From: Alistipes sp. ZOR0009
Lineage (GTDB): Bacteria; Bacteroidota; Bacteroidia; Bacteroidales; ZOR0009
DNA length: 64,000 bases
Direction: 5' to 3'
Assembly (NCBI RefSeq): GCF_000798815.1
Contig: NZ_JTLD01000016.1
Coordinates: 57,326-121,325 of the forward strand
Shown: positions 58,798-64,000 of the stretch, in pieces
Layout: each line of letters opens with the position of its first letter
Position numbering within the stretch: position 1 is the first letter of the stretch
Notes under the pieces: generated by a model
Database searches by the model: none
What the model was told of the DNA's origin: nothing
Seen by the model: the letters and a program-made list of their open reading frames with translations, nothing else
Program-made: the position numbers and the translations under genes

Positions 58798-59007
58798 ATG
58801 AATAAAAAGCTGTCGAACATTTTAGGCGCGCATCTTTTGAGCGGCGAGAAGCAAAAAATGATTTTAGGTGGTGCGGCTATGTACACCTGCACCTGTAACG
58901 ATTCTGGTTTTAGCTGGATTGGCGAGTACGAGTCATATCAGGCCGCTTTGGCTGCTTTTATTAGCAGCTGCAAGTCTGGTGCTACCTGTACTAGGGAAGA
59001 TTTTTAG
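58798..59007 (+). CDS. Double-glycine leader Cys-rich peptide O (C-x-C family)
   Basis: The 69-aa precursor has leader MNKKLSNILGAHLLSGEKQK-MILGG. The core AAMYTCTCNDSGFSWIGEY-ESYQAALAAF... has four Cys (C-x-C, then C-x5-C) and the WIGEY-x-SY segment shared with I. I chose the ATG at 58798 over the GTG codon just before it. Confidence 0.88.
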   Translation: MNKKLSNILGAHLLSGEKQKMILGGAAMYTCTCNDSGFSWIGEYESYQAALAAFISSCKSGATCTREDF

Positions 59008-59215
59008 CATGATGCTACGAGGTTGCTGTGGTGAAACCGCTAAATCTTTGTAGCTTGTTAAGTATTGCAGATAGTAGGTGCATCTTTCTTTTTTAAGAGG
59101 TGTTTCCTACTGTCTGTTTGCTGTATTCTTTCTCTGGTTATAGGCTATAGGCTTATATGCAAGTACGAGGATAGCCCTTAAGGGGTAAAAATGTAGGTAG
59201 TTAGAGGTAATCGCT

Positions 59216-60055
59216 ATGATAAGAGTCGCTGCTGTTTTGGTATTTCTATCCATCTCAATAAAAAGTGTTTCGCAAGCGGTGTTGGATGTTGCATATTTAC
59301 GTTGCACCTATACGTATTGCTATTTGACGGATACCAATAGCCGCAAAGAGGGCGAGAAAGATTTGCTTATACTTCAAATTGGGAAAAATATTTCGAAGTG
59401 CTATAGCTACTACAGCTATCAGGTCGATTCGCTTTGTCAAACGCCCAACTACCAGCGGGCATTTTGGGATAAGTTCAATAAGAGCATGGAAGCGGAGGGT
59501 GTTCATTCGTCGAACTACTACCATAAGCGTTTAAAGACGTATGTGTATAAAGGTTATCCTGAAGGTAAGATGACTGTAACAGATGGAATATCAACAGAAG
59601 CATTTGTTTATGAGGATAAGCTGTCTGAGTTTAGCTGGAGTATGGCCGATAGCGTTAAAAGCATCCTTGGTTATAGCTGCCAAAAGGCTGTTTGCAGCTA
59701 CAGGGGGCGGAGCTACGAGGCTTGGTTTGCTGCAGATATTCCGGTAAATGATGGACCTTGGAAATTTACTGGGTTACCCGGGCTAATAATGGAAGTTTAT
59801 GATGTTGGAAGGCACTACTCTTTTACTATTAAGGGGGTGGAGAAGGTGGATAATGAACCAATCATATTCAGCAAACCAACAACAGAAGGCGGCAAATATG
59901 TGGCAACTTATAGGAGTGAATTTTTACGAGGATTAAAATGCTATCTTCTTGATAAAGCTGGATATATTGAGGCCGAAACCGGTATTTCGTTGTCGGGTAG
60001 CAGCAATACTAAGGCGCTAAGCTACGATTTAATAGAGCGAGACTATGCGTTGTAG
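59216..60055 (+). CDS. GLPGLI-family secreted protein 1
   Basis: The 279-aa protein has a signal peptide (MIRVAAVLVFLSISIKSVSQA) and the family signature WKFTGLPGLIMEVYD (about residue 185) after a cysteine-containing YSCQKAVCSYRGRSYEAWFA. GLPGLI proteins are Bacteroidota exported proteins of unknown function. They often lie next to TonB-type barrel genes, as here. The paralogue follows 183 nt downstream. The location beside the peptide array may be functional or just neighbourly. Confidence 0.88.
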   Translation: MIRVAAVLVFLSISIKSVSQAVLDVAYLRCTYTYCYLTDTNSRKEGEKDLLILQIGKNISKCYSYYSYQVDSLCQTPNYQRAFWDKFNKSMEAEGVHSSNYYHKRLKTYVYKGYPEGKMTVTDGISTEAFVYEDKLSEFSWSMADSVKSILGYSCQKAVCSYRGRSYEAWFAADIPVNDGPWKFTGLPGLIMEVYDVGRHYSFTIKGVEKVDNEPIIFSKPTTEGGKYVATYRSEFLRGLKCYLLDKAGYIEAETGISLSGSSNTKALSYDLIERDYAL

Positions 60056-60238
60056 GTTTTGTGCTACTATTGCTCATCATTAAATAGGTCTGGGCTGTGT
60101 TAAACGAAAAGCATTTCTCTTTTTATAGTAAAAATAAGTATCAGCATTGAAATGTATGCACTATATTTAAGGAATTGGATCGTGTTCAATGAGGTTAGGT
60201 AAAATATTTGTTTGTAAATCTTGATAAAATTATTTGTT

Positions 60239-61090
60239 ATGAGGTCTTTAGTCTTTCTTTTGCTATTGGGAGTAGCTTTTACTTCCAATGCACAAACTGA
60301 AAAAGTTTTAGAACCTGCCGTTCTGGAATGTCATTACGAGCTGAGCGCACTTCGGGATACCTTATCGCGTAGCAATATTGGAAGAGATTTGATGATACTT
60401 CGTGTTGGCAAGAGCATTAGCCAATTTTTCAGCTATCATGCCTACACAAGCGACTCGTTATTAGCTACCAGCGGTGGGGCAGAAAAATTTGGGAATAGCT
60501 TTATAGATGCACTAACCAAAGGGGATAAGTCAACGCTTCCAGGCGTTAAAACAACAAGCGATTACATCTATAAAAATTACCCCAAAGGGCGCATTAGCCT
60601 ATATTGTACCGATGTTGCCTTGAACTACTATCGAATTGTGGAGGACTATACTCCGCAAGCGTGGGAGGTGAAGGACTCTACACGGGAAGTGCTTGGTTAC
60701 AAATGCCAAATGGCAACCTGTAATTATCGAGGACGTAGCTATGTTGCCTGGTTTGCATCAGATATTCCTGTAAGCGATGGCCCTTGGAAGCTGGCAGGGT
60801 TGCCCGGATTGATTCTCGAAGCGTACGATGTGCAGCATCACTATCACTATACGGCTGTTAAGCTCCTGCAAGCGGGGTTGCGTCCTGTTGCTTTGTACAA
60901 TACTGATAGGAAGTATGAGAAAACAGATCGTATAACCTACTTAAGGCTGATGAGCGATTACCTGTTTGGTCGGAGAAATTCGCTAGAGGACGGCAGTGCC
61001 GCTTTGGGGCTAGATATAAAGGTAGCTGCTAGTCCCACTTCGAAAGGGAAGGTGAAGCAGTACGATTTTATGGAGCGGGATTATAGGTAG
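60239..61090 (+). CDS. GLPGLI-family secreted protein 2
   Basis: The 283-aa protein has a signal peptide (MRSLVFLLLLGVAFTSNAQ) and WKLAGLPGLILEAYDV. YKCQMATCNYRGRSYVAWFASDIPVSDGPWKL is shared with the previous gene. The two clearly arose by duplication. I chose the ATG at 60239 because it begins a standard signal peptide; an upstream ATG adds six residues. A SusC/TonB-like barrel gene follows 86 nt later, probably in one operon. Confidence 0.88.
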   Translation: MRSLVFLLLLGVAFTSNAQTEKVLEPAVLECHYELSALRDTLSRSNIGRDLMILRVGKSISQFFSYHAYTSDSLLATSGGAEKFGNSFIDALTKGDKSTLPGVKTTSDYIYKNYPKGRISLYCTDVALNYYRIVEDYTPQAWEVKDSTREVLGYKCQMATCNYRGRSYVAWFASDIPVSDGPWKLAGLPGLILEAYDVQHHYHYTAVKLLQAGLRPVALYNTDRKYEKTDRITYLRLMSDYLFGRRNSLEDGSAALGLDIKVAASPTSKGKVKQYDFMERDYR

Positions 61091-61176
61091 CCATTTGCAT
61101 TTTTATTGAGGATGTAGCATTTTTCGGAAGCCACCGATAGTCTACTTATTTTATGATGCAAAATATATGGTAATGT

Positions 61177-63792
61177 ATGGTTAAACTTATTTTTAGGACT
61201 GCTTTTTTGCTGCTAGCGATGGTGGTATGGCAAACCGTATGTGCCGAAGAGCTAAGGTTGGAGGGGGTTGTTTCCGATGCCAAGACAGGAAAGCCGTTGC
61301 CCAACGTACTTGTTACGGTACGACCTGCAGGCAAAAGTAACGTGCTGAAGTTTACGCAAACCACCTCGGAAGGACGGTTTGAACTTCTACTAAAAAGCAG
61401 CATCGAAAGCCATGAATTAAGCTTTAGGATGATGGGATATGCTAGCCAATCGGTCGGATTGTCGGAGGGGAAGACATTTTATCGCATTTCGATGGTTGAG
61501 CAAGCAACCAGCATTCGTGAAGTGGTGGTTAAGTCGAAGGGAATAAGCCAAAAAGGGGATACCGTGACCTATCTGGTATCGAATTTTGCTAATGCGCAGG
61601 ATAAAACGCTGGCCGATGTGCTAAAAAAGATGCCGGGTATTGAAGTTAGCAAAAGCGGAGCAATAACCTACAATGGCGTTTCATTAAATAGATTTTATAT
61701 AGAAGGGAAAGATATGCTGGGAGGCCGTTACGGGTTGGCAACCAACAGCATTAATCAGCAGGATGTCGGTAGCGTGGAGGTTATGGAGAATCATCAACCC
61801 ATAAAAGCGCTAAACGATATTTCGTTTTCAAAGAATCCGGCCATAAACATACGTCTGAAAAGCGATGCCAAATCGCGTTGGGTAGGAACCGTAAAGGGTG
61901 GTTTAGGTGTGGAACCTACCACATGGAAAGGAGAGGTGCTTGCTATGCGCTTTACGGCAAAAAATCAAAGTTTGAATACCTATAAATCAAACAATGTAGG
62001 TTCCGATATTACCACCGAAACGCAATCTCTAGCTTTCGAGGATATTGTTGGTAGCATAAATAAGGGGTATAGGCTTAGCGCGTTTATAGATTTGTCGCCC
62101 GATTTTATAAAAGAGATCGATGAGAGCCGCTATCTTTTCAATAAAACGCATCTTATTAGCACCAATAACCTTTGGTCGTTGGGTAAGAATTACGATTTGA
62201 CCTCGCAGGTTAGCTATACGAACAATCGTATTACCTCCGATAGCTATTCGAATACCATGTATTACCTTCCAGATAAGGTCATTGAGGTAAGAGACGATCA
62301 GCATGCTTTTTCGCGGAAGAATAATGTTATGGCCAATATGGTTTTAACAGCCAACACGCCTACGTTTTATCTCAAAAATACGCTAAATGTCAACCTCAAA
62401 TGGAACGAAACACAGATGGGGGTTGACGGAACTTATCCTAATCGTCAAAGGGCATCAACGCCTCACCATCAATTGTCTAACGACTTTGATTTAATAAGCA
62501 GAAAAGGAAATTCTGCTTTTACGGTAAACTCGTTTACTCTATATCAGACCAGAAATGAGGAGTTGTTAGTATCTGGGAAGGATACTCAGCAGCAAACTGT
62601 CACCTCGTCAGCCCTATTTACTAACACAAGTACCTCGTTTTCGGTAGGGATAAAGCCTGTTACTATATCGGGAAAGGTGGGAATTAGCGGGTTGCTTAGG
62701 AAATTTAATAGTAACCTTTCTGGAATCTCTGATACAATTGGTCGTTTACAGAATAAGGTGCAGATGAATTGCTTGAATATCTACTTTACACCTAAGATGG
62801 AATTCAAAAGGACTGCAGTAGAGGCTAGTTTAGAGTGTCCTTTGTCGATAATGCCATACAATTTTAGGGATAAACTTGCGGATAATAGCAATTTGAAAAC
62901 CAAGATGAACGTTTCACCCTACTTGTATGTGAAATATTATGCTACACCTAGGCTCTCATTTATGGCAAGTGGTCAATTTTCTCAATCGAAAGTCGATGAG
63001 CAGCTTTTTTATGGAGGAATTATTCTGAATGATTATCGAAATATATCAAAAGGCATCGTGGATTATGCGGTTGGAAATACAAAGAGTATTAGTGGAAGTA
63101 TATCCTATAAGATTCCATTAAAAGGTTTTTTTGTAAATGCAGGCACGAATCGAAGTTGGAACACTTTTCCCCGTATGTTCGATAGAAGTTTTGAGGGGCA
63201 GTATGTTGTAAACTCGATTGTTAAGCAGAGTAATAATAACCGAAGGTGGTCTATTTATGGCAGTGTTAGTAAAAGAGTTGAAGGTATAAGAGGAATGGTA
63301 ACGTTGCGCTCCAGCTATTCGTCATCAGATGCCTCGCTGCTGCAGCTTGGTGTGAAAAATTCTTACAACTCTAGCGTTTGTTCTGTTTCTGGTAAGATTA
63401 CATCTAACATTGGAAGTTGGAGTAACCTCGCTTACGACATTATCTACGATAAAAACTGGTTGAGGTTTAGTTTGGGGCACATATCCAGTACTTATGAAGG
63501 TTATAATCAGAAGTTAACCTACACAATAACGCCAAATGAATGCTGGTATCTGAGGATTATTGGAGAGCATTACGTAAACGAAGTTGCTGAAGGAGTTAAG
63601 AAGAACTTCTTTTTGTCGGATGTTGACATAACTTACTGCTTAAAGAAAGGTTGGGAGCTAAATTTAATGGCTAGCAATATTTTTGATCAAAAAAACTATT
63701 CCTATAGTTATTACAATGGGTTGTCGAATGTTGGCAAGTCTTACAATGTAAGGGGACGAAATGTTATGGTAAGTCTGTTTTTTAGGTTTTAA
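61177..63792 (+). CDS. TonB-receptor-like outer-membrane beta-barrel with CarboxypepD-regulatory domain
   Basis: The 871-aa protein has a signal peptide (MVKLIFRTAFLLLAMVVWQTVCA). A carboxypeptidase-regulatory-like N-terminal domain (LEGVVSDAKTGKPLPNVLVTV) follows, then a plug-like region (about 110-230, LADVLKKMPGIEVSKSGAITYNGVSLNRFYIEGKDML). A long beta-strand barrel ends in an aromatic residue (VSLFFRF), the outer-membrane assembly signal. This group lacks a clear TonB box and is typically next to GLPGLI proteins. It could serve as an outer-membrane exit or receptor, but nothing in the sequence proves a link to the peptides. Confidence 0.87.
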   Translation: MVKLIFRTAFLLLAMVVWQTVCAEELRLEGVVSDAKTGKPLPNVLVTVRPAGKSNVLKFTQTTSEGRFELLLKSSIESHELSFRMMGYASQSVGLSEGKTFYRISMVEQATSIREVVVKSKGISQKGDTVTYLVSNFANAQDKTLADVLKKMPGIEVSKSGAITYNGVSLNRFYIEGKDMLGGRYGLATNSINQQDVGSVEVMENHQPIKALNDISFSKNPAINIRLKSDAKSRWVGTVKGGLGVEPTTWKGEVLAMRFTAKNQSLNTYKSNNVGSDITTETQSLAFEDIVGSINKGYRLSAFIDLSPDFIKEIDESRYLFNKTHLISTNNLWSLGKNYDLTSQVSYTNNRITSDSYSNTMYYLPDKVIEVRDDQHAFSRKNNVMANMVLTANTPTFYLKNTLNVNLKWNETQMGVDGTYPNRQRASTPHHQLSNDFDLISRKGNSAFTVNSFTLYQTRNEELLVSGKDTQQQTVTSSALFTNTSTSFSVGIKPVTISGKVGISGLLRKFNSNLSGISDTIGRLQNKVQMNCLNIYFTPKMEFKRTAVEASLECPLSIMPYNFRDKLADNSNLKTKMNVSPYLYVKYYATPRLSFMASGQFSQSKVDEQLFYGGIILNDYRNISKGIVDYAVGNTKSISGSISYKIPLKGFFVNAGTNRSWNTFPRMFDRSFEGQYVVNSIVKQSNNNRRWSIYGSVSKRVEGIRGMVTLRSSYSSSDASLLQLGVKNSYNSSVCSVSGKITSNIGSWSNLAYDIIYDKNWLRFSLGHISSTYEGYNQKLTYTITPNECWYLRIIGEHYVNEVAEGVKKNFFLSDVDITYCLKKGWELNLMASNIFDQKNYSYSYYNGLSNVGKSYNVRGRNVMVSLFFRF

Positions 63793-63904
63793 GGGTTTGT
63801 TTGATGTCTGATGTTTGCTTCAATTGAGATTGTGGGCAATGTTGAGGCATTTTTTAAGATACTTTTCTCCTAAGTTTATCTTTCATTCAAAAAACCACCC
63901 CTCC

Positions 63905-63912
63905 TATCTTTG
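63905..63912 (+). promoter_or_regulatory. Candidate -7 box near the right edge
   Basis: TATCTTTG, exact TAnnTTTG, about 24 nt before an ATG at 63936. No clear TTTG was found at -33. Confidence 0.45.
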
Positions 63913-63935
63913 CGGTAAGTGCTGGTATTAGAGGG

Positions 63936-64000
63936 ATGAAGGACTCGTTAACGCGCTGCCGTGTAGTAAAAGTGGGGTTTGGGTATTGCAGAACCGGAAA
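63936..64000 (+). CDS. Start of an unidentified gene (partial)
   Basis: An ATG opens MKDSLTRCRVVKVGFGYCRTGK, which runs off the right edge. The -7 box upstream supports a transcription start. Too short to identify. Confidence 0.35.
   Translation, partial: MKDSLTRCRVVKVGFGYCRTG

Overview
The window looks like a chromosomal segment from a Bacteroidota organism, most likely Bacteroidales or a close relative. The evidence is a short group-1 sigma factor of the Bacteroides type, -7 boxes of the form TAnnTTTG, an omega-like RNA polymerase subunit of the Bacteroidota type, a DUF4835/PorD-type protein between coaBC and recN, a serine palmitoyltransferase-like enzyme, GLPGLI-family proteins and a SusC-like outer-membrane barrel. 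No rRNA or tRNA gene was recognised. I place no species name on it.

From 1 to about 35 kb the content is mostly core. It holds a MacB/FtsX-type ABC exporter (1-2806, minus, cut by the window edge), dapF, a DegP/HtrA protease with rpoD, fabI, and the minus-strand block bamD-omega-coaBC-porD-recN. These are followed by spt, two tandem 148-aa secreted paralogues, a transglutaminase-like protein and a GC-rich patch (16.6-19.7 kb). That patch has a BaiN/HI0933-type flavoprotein, an unknown helical protein and 27 copies of a 21-bp minisatellite. Next come a large acyl-activating/ACP/acyltransferase fusion, Nudix, NlpC/P60, PgpH, lolA, ftsK, a candidate small RNA, arcC-argF with a leader hairpin, a lipoprotein and an M23-like/S41 fusion.

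From about 37.2 to 59.0 kb lies an accessory island that I consider the main discovery. It encodes 14 intact small precursor peptides plus one interrupted by an in-frame TAG. Each has an N-terminal double-glycine type leader and a cysteine-rich core. Three core families can be seen: (i) six-cysteine cores with the spacing of inhibitor-cystine-knot (knottin) peptides; (ii) short four- or six-cysteine cores, several with a CPPG motif; (iii) C-x-C cores with a W...Y segment and two late cysteines. Twelve loci have the same promoter: a 16-bp palindrome (GTCCAAAATTTTGGAC type) exactly 11 nt upstream of a TATATTGG/TACATTTG box, usually followed by a conserved untranslated leader element. One of the twelve drives a periplasmic aspartic protease with a PDZ domain instead of a peptide.

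The same island carries a C39-peptidase ABC exporter, an HlyD-type adaptor and a small HTH protein in one operon. It also carries TlpA-like thioredoxin proteins beside the C-x-C peptides, a degenerate-C39/VKOR/thioredoxin disulfide-forming membrane protein, a TPR protein and two S41-type proteases. Two GLPGLI proteins and a SusC-like barrel flank it on the right. Together these suggest that many disulfide-stabilised peptides are made under one regulator, exported with leader cleavage, and oxidised in the periplasm. The function of the peptides (toxin, signal, protease inhibitor or other) cannot be read from the sequence.
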